A DNA stretch of 64,000 nucleotides from Onthophagus taurus (Eukaryota > Arthropoda > Insecta > Coleoptera > Scarabaeidae): contig NC_091966.1 of the NCBI RefSeq assembly GCF_036711975.1, forward strand, positions 19,909,501-19,973,500, written 5' to 3'. A program made the position numbers and the translations under genes. This document shows positions 54,301 to 64,000 of this stretch, piece after piece (the stretch's first letter is position 1; each line of letters opens with the position of its first letter). The notes under the pieces were generated by a model. It did not search any database. It had not been told where the DNA came from and saw only the letters and a list, made by a program, of their open reading frames with translations.

Positions 54301-55994
54301 AGAAAAGATCAATCCGTGTAAAGTAGTTTATCATACATGCCAGGAAAGTTGGCTCTTCGAAAATTATATCGACCACCCAAAGACGGAAAGTTCGGCAAAC
54401 CATCATTTGCCGTCAGTAAATTCATTGTAATATCTAAGGCAGGATGGTACTGATCCTCGTAGACGAAGGGACAATCATCATGAACAAGATCAAACTGATG
54501 GTCAGTATGTGTCAGAACCAAATCCAATAGACGATTGTCGCAGTTCAGTACATGATTGAGTTGGCGAAGGTCCAGAAAATCACAAAAGTTACGAAATAAC
54601 TCCGTTTTTCCACATTTGGTTGACATACCAGGTGCCTTAATATATTCAGGCAAATTAAAATTGAAAAGTCAACAACACCCAATTGCTTTCAGTTCCATTA
54701 TGCCTATGATTCTGAAATTTTGTTTATATGGGACGTTCATCCTAATCTTTTGGTCTAAAATGTTTTCAACTTAATCGCTACTTACCAAAAAATCGTTATT
54801 TTAAGTGGAATACTGTGGCTTTTCGTTTCCTAGTTGTTGTCATTCTCACTTTCTGTTAGCAGTTATCAATTCATTTCTCTCGGTTCAAAACCGCATTTCT
54901 CAGCCACCGTACAATAACATTGAACAATAACATTGAAAATATGTGTAATTACGCTTCTTATACAGAATGGTCAAAAAATGTTAATTAATCATGAGAAAGA
55001 AATATTAAAAAGGGAATTGCTAAATTTTTAAATTAAGGATAAGACGAAATTTTCATAATCTGCATTTTTAAGAATCATGGTATGATATGTATATTAAACT
55101 TGAATAAGAGTTTACTTCATACGATTTTTTTCTTTGGACCTTAAGAATAAGTTGTATACGCACAGACCATTTCAAGATATTAACTAGTTTGAGAACATTA
55201 TAAGAGAATGTGTTGAAAATATATCTCCTGTAATGCTAAGAAAAGTATCCCGCGAGATGAATAACCTATGCATTGCGTATATAAAGAGTGAAAGAGATTT
55301 AATATTATTATTACTCTCTGTTTGTGCATAAAAAATTTGACGAATCAACTTAAATCGAAAGATCGGGATGAATATCCCAGATGTGCTGCCCACTTTTGAC
55401 CGACACTATGTATTATTTTATGGTTACAGAATTTTTCAAATGCTAAAAGAATTCTATAGTAGCTTTATTGTACCTACAAAGATTCTCATTTTACTTTCTT
55501 TGACTTCCTCTGCCACCGGATTTGCTTTGGTACGAGCAATTATTGAGTGTTAGTAATTCAATTAATTGAAGTAATATTTTTAGAAATATGATTTAGTAAG
55601 TTTTTACATGACCATGCTCAACTTCTTAGCATTACTTCTAACCCATTCAATGGGACAAACAATTACTTCAACGGTACTTGTAAGTATTTGTGTAATAAAA
55701 CGATATTAAAATATTATTTGAAATAGGCGAGTAGTGTGGCTGAAGCTGTTTATGATCTGAATTGGTATGATGCAGATATCTCAACACGAAAATACTGTTT
55801 ACTCTTATTGTGTATGACCCAAAGGATGTTTACTACGGATGTACCTTTATTCGGTGAAATGTCGCATGCAGCAGCAGCACAAGTATGTAAATTGCACTAT
55901 TCTACAAATATAAGGTAGTTAATTGTGTATTGTTTTTAAGGAGTTCAAGAGGGTTTATGTTTTTTGTAATTGGATATTAAAAGTTGCTACATGA
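51381..55994 (+). CDS. Odorant receptor (7tm_6), six exons, intact
   Basis: Exons 51381-51540, 51595-52150, 55430-55529, 55584-55679, 55727-55882 and 55941-55994 join to 373 aa with GT-AG introns (phases 1,2,0,0,0). The protein starts MKKTPSFYLLEQSLRKYKCW. It has several hydrophobic segments and ends with the OR C-terminal pattern 'YDLNWYDADISTRKYCLLLL', 'PLFGEMSHAAAAQ', 'EFKRVYVFCNWILKVAT'. Exons 3, 5 and 6 have exactly the lengths (100, 156, 54) found in the OR on the minus strand at 38 kb. The two are recent-looking paralogues in opposite orientation. Intron 2 (3.28 kb) holds an antisense non-LTR retrotransposon; the other introns are 44-58 nt. Function: odorant-gated cation channel subunit with Orco; ligand unknown. 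AATAAA at 56120-56125. Confidence 0.9.
52205..54690 (-). mobile_element. 5'-truncated non-LTR retrotransposon inside OR intron 2
   Basis: Minus strand, 5' end at ~54690 within the endonuclease ('NLPEYIKAPG', 'NHVLNCDNRLLDLVLTH', 'DQYHPALDITMNLL'). The linker follows at 54027-54296. RT runs from ~54000 to 52355: 'YRPISLLSNFAKVFEQIIYE', 'YQHGFIKRRSTITNLA', 'VYTDFSKAFDMIHHD' (A), 'RSGVPQGSNLGSLLFV' (B), 'LAYADDLKLFRPI' (YADD) and 'TIKDLGVTFDRKL'. The 3' end has AATAAAGTGAATT followed by a (TTA)n tail (52207-52245). The 403-codon RT frame is open, so insertion is relatively young, with shifts upstream. Confidence 0.85.
54691..55429. other. Rest of OR intron 2
   Basis: AT-rich intron sequence ending in 'tatggttacag' (acceptor). 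No other gene recognised. Confidence 0.5.
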
Positions 55995-56119
55995 GGATGT
56001 TTAAACACATAACAATTTAATCAACAATTATTTAATGCATTTTTTTTGTGTAAGAAACTAGAGTTCCTCTTAAAAATAGAAATTAGTTGATGTCCAATAT
56101 AACTAATTATTGTTGTGAA

Positions 56120-56125
56120 AATAAA
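56120..56125 (+). terminator. Polyadenylation signal of the intact OR gene
   Basis: AATAAA 126 bp after the OR stop codon at 55992-55994. Confidence 0.55.
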
Positions 56126-56981
56126 TGAATTGTGAAATATTGTGAGTTCTTTCAATAAATATATTAGGCAATATTTAATAGTTGATTTAAACAATTATTG
56201 TAACATAATAACAAAATGGTTGATTTTCGAGTCTCGGAAGATATCTTAGCTAAACTGAAACTCTGAGAAATGTCTACAACTGACTTAAACATACCAGTAA
56301 ATCCTATTTCCACGACCTAGTCGTCAACCCTGGAAAATGCACGGCATGCACTAACTGTTCGTTGTCCTTAAAATGGAAACCAAGATGAAAGGAAGAGAAG
56401 GAAGTGATATAACAGATGACTATATTTATATATTTAGTGGGGTGAACAAGAGCTCAAGAGTTAAAAGAAGGGTATCGATAGCAAAACATAACAGGTTGAA
56501 AAGTAATATAAAGGACGGGCATGAGGTAAAAGGGCGTTTACGTTTAAGGCGAATTCGGAAACAAACAAATTAAAACGAGCAATCTTTGTACGAACTTCTT
56601 TCTTGCTTTATTGAATTTCCTTGGGACCGATTTCGATCTTTAATAGGTCATAGTCAGCCGAATTATCATAATAAAATTAATTAATATTGTAACTAAATAG
56701 TAAATAATTTAAAATTAACACAGTTCTCAATGACTCAAATGTTAAAATTAAAAAAAAAAGACAATAAAAGACTCTTAGTCATCATTTTTCCCAAAAGACA
56801 TGTTTATAGCGAGGGAGCCAACGAGTTGATAGCTAACGCTTATAGATTTATTAATTAATTCCCATCCGTTAAAATATCGTACCTCAAGAATCAAAAAGCA
56901 AATCCAACTGTGCATGTTTGATTGTTGATGGTTAAAAGAAAAAAGGTTAACAGAAATTCTATTGCAGCATAATTAAAATAC
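56126..56981. other. Intergenic, nothing recognised
   Basis: Includes a 66-codon basic ORF (56373-56570, '+') with no recognisable domain. No other support for coding. Confidence 0.35.
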
Positions 56982-57156
56982 CTGCAGTTGTAGCGTACAA
57001 AAAAAATTAATAATCAAAAACTCAAAACAAAACGCCACGAAAAACAAGGTGCCGGCAATCTCAGTAGAGAAGGGGTGGATTTCTTTTTTTTTATAGGGCG
57101 CCAGTGGATCTACGATAGTATTCCTTGTCTCAATGCCAATCACAACAGGACCCACT
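56982..57156 (-). other. Candidate spliced exon of unknown gene
   Basis: Minus strand: 'ttcacttcag' acceptor, 175 nt open, 'CTGCAG' then gtattt donor. The frame reads VGPVVIGIETRNTIVDPLAP, then a lysine run from an A9 tract, 'HPFSTEIAGTLFFVAFCFEF' and a hydrophobic end. A TGGCGCCC string inside could instead be a retroelement primer-binding site. No family recognised. Confidence 0.25.
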
Positions 57157-58647
57157 CTGAAGTGAAAGTGAATGACGAAAATCAAAGAAAACAAAACGGA
57201 TAATAATAATAATAATACTCTATTAAAAGAATTAAAAAAAAAATAAAGTAACTTTTCGTGCAAGTAAAAAAAAAAAATAAATAAATCAATTATAATAATA
57301 ATCATTCAAAAACTATAAGAAACAAAAATTTAATTTAACCAAAGTTTACTCGAGTTAACTGTGATCTTACAAAATCAAAAAAAAAGTAAAAAAATGAACT
57401 AAAAATAAACTAAACCAAATAATAATAAATAACCAATTATTTCAGGTAAGTATAAAAATATCAAACATAATTCTAGGTAAGTAGCAATAAACTGTTCTAT
57501 TTTTTTTTTTTTTTTTTTTTATATATATTTTCCTTTTTTTTTCCTCAAACTTTATTATATTAAATTATATATTTAATTCAATATTTTTCTCAAAATATAT
57601 ATAGCGTTCATATATTTGAAAAACACGCTTTTTTTGTTTGTTAGCAGGTTACGAAAAAGACGACTCGACGAATGTTCCGAGAACGAGAAAATTAAGTAAT
57701 CTGACCTTGAAAATTCTGCACACGATGAAAATTTTACTTTCCCGATGATAATTCTTTATCCGGAAAAGTCATACGATCTTGGGAACGACGGTTTTTAACG
57801 ATGTTCGCCTGTTGGATTGACGGACCGAAATCGACAGGTCGTAGACGGGAAAAATTTAGACCAAAAATAAATATCCAATACAAGAAGCTAAAAAAAACGT
57901 AAAAAAAAAACTATAACCGACGAAACAATGAGAAAAAGAATTAACGTTATTCTTACCGTCTCACTTCACGCACGAAAATTTATTAGAAGCACGCATAAAA
58001 ACGCAAAACGTGGTTTGAAAAATCCTCCCAAAGGAGTACCGACGAAAATTTGCAAGAACCAACAAGAATTAATCGTCGAAAAAAATTCACTATGAGACCC
58101 ACAATCCCAAAATAACTTTGGAGGGCACTACTAAACCCTTAATTTGGTCTCAACGTAAAAAAAACGCACGCGGATGTTAATAAAATTTAAACCTTCGTCG
58201 CTAGCTCAACGCTTCAACCACTTCTCCAAAATCTCTACGTTTTCAAGAACGGCCCGTCGCGTCAAACCCGTTCCGCCAAAAAACCACGATCCGAAAATTT
58301 AAGAAAATTTAACCCCTCATCTATATGTAACCCTTCAAACATATTCAAAATAAATAACTTTTTTCCAAAAAAAATTCGCGTTTTCAAATTATTTCAAATA
58401 AAACCGTTACACAGTATTACGATCGGTGTGTTACATTTTTGGGAACCGCCATGTCAACGGTTGACGATCTCACTATACCCCGTTCGTCGAACAGATGCAG
58501 TAATTTAAAATTACAGCTCCTTCCACAAATATTCTCAAAACTTGAATAGAATTTTCGTCTCTCTTTCTTATTCTTTTCCTTGTCGTTTACGTTTGTCGTT
58601 TGAATTACAAGCTAATCTGGTTTTAATACTTGTTTATTAGTAACGGA
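57157..58647. other. Unassigned region with LTR-like end at ~58436
   Basis: Long T run at 57510-57530. From 57620 to 58430 composition is less AT-rich, with many 'cga' and 'aaacgc' words and no open frame. 'aataaaaccgttacacagta' ... 'gtgtgttaca' at 58395-58436 followed by TTTTTGGGAACCGCC resembles an LTR end and primer site. No gag or pol follows, so this is only a suggestion. Confidence 0.3.
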
Positions 58648-58688
58648 CCAAGGATCGACAGAAATATACAGGTTCTGTCGATCCTTGG
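58648..58688. repeat. Perfect 16-bp stem, 9-nt loop hairpin
   Basis: CCAAGGATCGACAGAA / TTCTGTCGATCCTTGG with 'atatacagg' between. Too short and isolated to classify. Confidence 0.55.
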
Positions 58689-60064
58689 GATTATTGACGA
58701 CCACTGATTTACATTATTAAATTCCCAAATAAACTTTAAAATGCCCTTTGACACCTAACCTAACTGCTGGTTACCATTATTTTTATGAAAACATTCACAC
58801 AATTAAGCAAATTTTAAATTATACATAGCCTGTGCATGCTATTCTACGCAATATTCTTTCTTTGTATGTATGTATTTTTTTGTGCGTGAAACTGGCTATT
58901 GTGTAATAGTGGGGGAAATAGGCGTGGCTTCGCTCAGGTTCACTGTATCTGTTCGATGAACAGAGAATAGCTCTGACTTTTGCTCTACACCAAGGACTGG
59001 GTTTCTTCAAACACAGGCACATCAAACATTTGCCCAGATTTTCGTATTGAAAAGGTTTTGTTTTTGACAGATTCAATAGTGCTGTTGCATGTTCTCTTAC
59101 GACATGCAGAACGTATGCTTTTTCTAATATATTTTAAACTTGGCATCTGAAGAAAGGGAATGCTATTGGTATATTATCGACCACAGTAGAAAAATATCGA
59201 CCGCTTTGGTCGATATTAACATATCGATATTAAAATTAAAGTTACTATTATGTAAGTACAGTGTAAGTAGTACAAAAACGAAACTCACGCTAGAAAGATA
59301 TACGTATCTTACCTTAAGATAAGTACACCAAATTCAATAAGAAAACTATATAAAATAAACTGACAGTCACACTTTCGCCAACTATTGAAGGATTGTCCAA
59401 CTGACACATTGGACAAAGTTAACTACTCCGACGCACAGTGGGGCGAAACGCAGTTTTGCTGGCCAAAACTCACTAACTTTTAAATACATTTTTTTTACTT
59501 AAAGTCATATATATAAACTGATATTCATTTTTAAAGAGCTTTCCATTGATGTTATCAATTACACAAGTGCCAGAGGGTTGCATGGGGTAAACTTTCCCTT
59601 TTTTGCTTTTTTTTAAATACATTACATTATCGATTCTAACAATGTTTAGTACCCTTATAGTATGTTTAAAAGTGTTAGTTAAGATGATGTCCCATTCGCC
59701 TAATAGCAAGCAACCCTGTAAAGTTTCAATAAATAATATAAACAGTATAATCATTATCCTAGAATTTTATGTATACTTTGCAGAGAAATCATAAGTTAGT
59801 CACAATTTTTTCTTCTAAAATAAGACGCAGATGATATTTAAATATAGATTTATTATTAAGAAAAAAATAATGCTTGCTTAATTGTTAAACTACACGTAAT
59901 AATGCAATATACAACATACAATAATGTAACATAATATACAATATAATATACAATAATGTAATATACACTTATAATGGAAAGTTAATAAATATTTATTTTA
60001 GCAAATCAATGGCTTCTGAATCTAAGTCAAACTTGCTTTTTTCTACAACATGTCTAATTGATGA
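58689..60064. other. Intergenic, nothing firmly recognised
   Basis: An 85-codon minus ORF (58819-59076) and a 93-codon minus ORF (59473-59754) show no recognisable domain. 'ataatatacaatataatata' low-complexity sequence lies at 59910-59965. Confidence 0.35.
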
Positions 60065-60808
60065 TATACAGGGTGTCACACAAAAAACTCCCCAAGCTGT
60101 AACTCTGTCATTTATATTCCGATTTTCATGAGTGAGGTATCAAATGAAATGGTTTGATGAATACTACGATTCATGCTACAAATAAACTTTTTTCAACGCC
60201 ATGTTCAATTTCAAGAGATTATCAACTTTTGATTTTCAAAACGCTCGGTATTTGAGAATCTTCACGTTATTGGAGTGAGATTCTCTTTTCTGAATCCATT
60301 AATGTACAACATTAATAGTAATTGTACTAGAGAAAAACATTAAAATAGTTTCCGAACATTCTCTTAATGTCACTTGTGTTATATTGTAGTGTGCCATGGG
60401 AAAAAATAATCATTTACAACTGCTTCAGGAATTGCAATATCAGTTAATGACTGTTATCAGTTTTGTGCGTTAGTTTTTTCCATGGCACACCACAGTATTA
60501 CAGAAGTGACTACGACAATATTCGGAAAATGTTTTAATTGTTTTTCTCTGCTAAAATTATAATTAATGTTAATGTATTGTACAGCAATGGGTTCAGAAAA
60601 GAAAATCTGTATTCAATAACGTGAAGAAAAGCATACCGTGCTAAAGTTGATAATCGCTTGAAATTGAAGATGGCCTTGTAAAAAATTTATTTGTAGCATG
60701 AATCATAGTATTCATCCAACCATTTCATTTGACACCTCGCTCATGAAAATCGGAATGTAAATGACAGAGTTACAGCTTGGGGCATTTTTTATCTGACACC
60801 CTGTATAT
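60065..60808. mobile_element. Palindromic element 1 (arms ~340 bp)
   Basis: TATACAGGGTGTCACAC...at the left pairs with ...GACACCCTGTATA at the right. The arms are reverse complements almost to the centre (~60440), including 'ctgtaactctgtcattta' and 'tcatgctacaaataaa'. No ORF. Same family as the two copies that follow. Confidence 0.8.
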
Positions 60809-60887
60809 AAACAAGGTTCAAAATTAGATTTTCTGTATTCCATTTCTTTCAAACCTGAATCAACCCTACTATTCCAAGCGCGAGACG

Positions 60888-62147
60888 ACTGCTTTCAATG
60901 ATCAAATGAAATGGTTTAATAAATACTATGGTTCATGCTACAAATAAATTTTTTTCAAGGCCATCTTCAATTTAAAGCGATTATTAACGTTTGTTTTTCA
61001 AATTGCTCCATATATTTTTCTTCACGTCATTAGATAGAGATTGTTTTTCTGAATCCATTGATGTGCAATACATCCATTTTGAATGTAATTTTAGTAGAAA
61101 AAAGACACCTGTATATACAGGTTGTCGCACAAGAACGCCGTAAGCTGTAACTCTGTCATTTAACTGCCGATTTTTATAAACGAGGTATCAAATGAAATCG
61201 TTTGATGAATGCTATGATTCATGCTACAAATAAACTTTTTCCAACGCCATCTTCCATTTCAAACGATTATCAACTTTTGATTTTCAAATTGCTCGATATG
61301 TTTTTCTTCACGTTATGGGATAGAGATGTTTTTTTGAGCCCATCGATCTACAATACATTAACATTAATTGTAATTTTAGCAGAGAAAAACAATTAAAACA
61401 TTTTCCGAACATTGTCTGTAATACTGCAGTGTGCCATGGAAAAAAATAACACGCAAAACTGATAACAGTCATTAAATGCTCATTCAATGCCCGAAGCAGT
61501 TGTAAATGATACTTATAAGTTGTTTTTTCATTTATCCCGTGGCACACTACAGTATAATACAAGTGACTTTAAGAGAATGTTCAGAAACTATTTTAATGTT
61601 TTTCTATGCTACTATTACAATTAATGTTGATGTATTGTACATTAATGGATTCAAAAAAAAACTCTATCCAATAGCGTGAAAAAAAACATACCGAGCAATT
61701 TGAAAATCAAATGTTGATAATCGCTAGAAATTGAAGATGGCGTTGGAAAAAGTTTATTTGTAGCATGAATCATAGCATTCATCAAATCATTTCATTTGAT
61801 AGCTAGGTCATGAAAATTGGACGGTAAATGACAGAGGTACAGCTAGCGGCGTTCTTGTGTGGCAACCTGTGTATAGAGGTGTCTTTTCTCTACTAAAATT
61901 ATATTCAAAATGGATGTATTGTATATCAGTGGATTCAGAAAAACAATCTCTATCCAATGACGTAAAAAAATATATATAGAGCAGTTTGAAAAGCAAAAGT
62001 TAATAGAAGATGGCCTTGGAAAAAATTTATTTGTAGCATAAATCATAGTATTCATGAAGCCATTTCATTTGATACCCCGCTCATGAAAATCGGAATGTAA
62101 ATGACAGAGTTACAGCTTGGGGCGTTTTTTGTGTGACACCCTGTATA
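60888..62147. mobile_element. Palindromic element 2, left-truncated, split by element 3
   Basis: The left arm 60888-61114 (truncated outer end) and right arm 61874-62147 are reverse complements of the same family. The right end is complete (gacaccctgtata). The middle is interrupted by another copy at 61115-61873. Confidence 0.7.
61115..61873. mobile_element. Palindromic element 3, inserted in the centre of element 2
   Basis: Starts TACAGGTTGTCGCACAAGAA and ends with ...TTCTTGTGTGGCAACCTGTGTA. Arms of ~350 bp; TA dinucleotides border both ends (consistent with a TA target). About 80% similar to element 1. Confidence 0.7.
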
Positions 62148-62149
62148 AG

Positions 62150-63761
62150 GATCAGAGGTGTATAGTAACGTATTGACAACATTTGATTGGTGGCAATCCT
62201 TGAACATTTCCGATCGTTATGTAACCGGTATTTTTTTGTAATCTTTATTTCTAGCTTCTTGTGCATCTTCTGAAAGTTGTCCTATTGGTAATACAGCATA
62301 TTGTATGATGCTTTCACCGTTAATAAGTATTTTGTGTACGGAAGCAGGCATGTAGTACTATTTATATAGCTCTACATACAGTTCTGCTGTTGTGTATGCG
62401 TATTCCCCAAACTTTTTGGCATCTATGACTCTTCCGCTGGCTAATGGTTAAAGAATTATAAAAAACCTTTTAATTAATCCTCATCTACTCCTGTAATACA
62501 ATGCGATCAAGAAAGCCGGTCCGCTAAAAACTACTTTCCCAAGCGCTTGATGCCAATACTTACTGCCCTCGTCACAGCGGTCACACCCTCCTTCCACTTG
62601 TTTTAATAGTGGTGGGGAAATGGGAGGAAACTTTTAGTTTAGTAAACATAACCTTAAAAACTCACACGCACAAAATTAAAAATGTTACTCTCGTTAAACA
62701 AAATTCGAAATAAATTCTCTCTGGAGTTAGATTGGTGGATGTAAATTTAAATTATGATGAAAATAATTAAAAAGGATTAATTAATAAAAAGAAACTTTAA
62801 ACTATTCTTTTGTAATAATTGGTAGTTTACACTAAATTGCTTAACACCTACCATTATAAGTGTTGGCGCTAACTTATCAATTTGGGATTCTATATTCGAA
62901 GCTAGACATCTGGTTCTCACCGCAGTTTCTTTTGCAAACTCTATAGATATGGGTCTACAGAATCGAGTCGAAGAAGGAGTTGGGTTTTCCCATAATATTG
63001 TTGTGTATGTTTTGTCGATTATACGCAAAGGGACTAATGATGAAATAAACAAATGAGAATCGGTTATTTGATCTGTTTCACCTGGTGGAATCTGTTTATA
63101 TTGGCTTTGTCCAGAAGACCCATCACATCCCCACTTACACATTAATATGAGATCAGTTACCGTAAGATATTTTAACACTTCCTCTGATTGTGTTTTAAAA
63201 AGTCTCTTGGTGTTGTGGTCAAGTAAACTTTGTAAGTTATACTTGCTTTATCTGGGTAACAATCGACTCCCATTCTTTGCGCTCTGAACTTGGTAATAAC
63301 TAGGTACTAACTTACATCCTTGTGTTGATGTATTTTTTATACTTTCAATAATATTCATTCCTAATTTGGCCTTCTGATCATAGTCCTTGCAAAAATGCAT
63401 GATGTAATTGGTCCAAATCTTCAGTCTGCAGTAAGCGAGTTCAATTTCTTCTCTTTGTCCTTTCACTGGAATCATCAAATGTTTTACACACACGGCCTTT
63501 TTGTGAGATTACTGCAGACGTAGATTGTAGATTTTTCTCTTTTAAATTCACAATGAAATCTTTATCTAACCATTCAGAATTTTGCTCTAAAAAACGTTCT
63601 TTCATTCTATGAGATGCAGACCATTTAATTTTGAAAGACGGCAGCAGACGTTGTTGAATATTTTGAACAACACAATTATGAGCAGAAGAAATGTGTTTGC
63701 CATGTTCAATAAACTCTAGGCATAATTCTTTGATTTTTATAACAAACTGAATAAATACCAT
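62150..63761 (-). pseudogene. Transib transposase (RAG1-core relative), degraded
   Basis: Minus strand. The N-terminal part 63441-63761 (MVFIQFVIKIKELCLEF..., 'KTFDDSSERTKRRN'). The next frame, 63248-63493, has 'LVPSYYQVQSAKNGSRLLPR'. The core, 62777-63178, has 'LMCKWGCDGSSGQSQYKQ' (first catalytic Asp), 'LFISSLVPLRI' and 'TPSSTRFCRPISIEFAKET'. The C-terminal part, 62220-62470, has 'IDAKKFGEYAYTTAELYVEL', 'MPASVHKILINGESII', 'LPIGQLSEDAQEARNKDY' and 'RIATNQ'. These are the ordered landmarks of Transib transposases, the family that gave rise to RAG1. The segment with the second catalytic Asp (between 62480 and 62777) is missing or unreadable. The 3' end abuts palindromic element 2 at 62147. 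Frameshifts make it inactive. Confidence 0.8.
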
Positions 63762-64000
63762 TTTGCAGTATTTAGCAACTGAATAGAAGTATTACTACTA
63801 ATTGTCACGGTATTTACACTTGTATTTATATTTTGCCCACTTATAGTTCTCATCAAGATAAACAAAAAAGTCTGAGTAAACCTAGGTAAATGAAGCGTAT
63901 TGAAAATACAAACAGAACATAAAAAGTGAACACAATAGTTATTTTTGATACAAGATAGCGAAATGACACTTTTGCATTCGAGAACGAAAGTTTTTTTTGC

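Noticed and set aside
59473..59754. 93-codon minus ORF as a host exon
   Set aside because: No domain, no clear splice sites, AT-rich; left as unassigned.

Overview
This is a repeat-rich, AT-rich insect nuclear window, most likely from a beetle. The evidence is 7-transmembrane insect odorant receptor (OR) genes, a vanin-like amidohydrolase, an FLRFamide neuropeptide gene, host introns often near 50 nt with clean GT-AG borders, and a TE set typical of Coleoptera. Species is not determinable by eye. No bacterial, organellar, tRNA, rRNA or CRISPR feature was seen.

Host genes are few. (1) A secreted vanin-like gene (+), six exons from 10066 to 20419. Its 8.6-kb first intron is packed with gypsy, non-LTR and MITE debris. 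(2) Two intact copies of a myosuppressin neuropeptide gene (-), at 32730-33043 and 47911-48224. Both encode the same mature peptide, QAVDHVFLRF-amide, and lie in a diverged segmental duplication whose blocks are 31.4-33.6 kb and 47.5-49.3 kb. (3) Two related OR genes: a six-exon gene (-) at 37993-39408 broken by one extra base in an A11 run, and an intact six-exon gene (+) at 51381-55994 whose intron 2 holds a non-LTR retrotransposon. Each myosuppressin copy also has the degraded 3' exons of an OR just upstream, so the neuropeptide duplicated inside an OR neighbourhood.

Layout. 0-9 kb: MITEs, non-LTR fragments, a degraded SAM/C2H2 transposon-like gene, mariner and hAT fossils. 10-20.5 kb: vanin-like gene. 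20.6-23.6 kb: Penelope GIY-YIG tail and a fold-back element. 23.6-31.2 kb: a tandemly duplicated composite of P-element/THAP9-like transposase, KRBA2-like integrase and Crypton-like tyrosine recombinase. 31.4-37.3 kb: myosuppressin copy 1, OR remnant, mariner with long TIRs, BEL/Pao tail, mariner-derived fold-back. 38-39.4 kb: OR 1. 39.7-41.7 kb: nested Tc1. 42.3-47.5 kb: third integrase copy split by a two-ORF non-LTR retrotransposon. 47.5-49.3 kb: myosuppressin copy 2. 49.7-51.1 kb: Penelope RT. 51.4-56 kb: OR 2. 56-60 kb: unassigned. 60-62.1 kb: palindromes nested in palindromes, inserted beside a Transib (RAG1-related) transposase fossil that runs to 63.8 kb.

The most notable observation is the duplicated myosuppressin gene. 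Both copies keep start, splice sites, dibasic cleavage sites, amidation glycine, TATA box and stop. Several propeptide residues have changed, yet the mature peptide is unchanged. All calls come from reading the sequence; no database search was possible.
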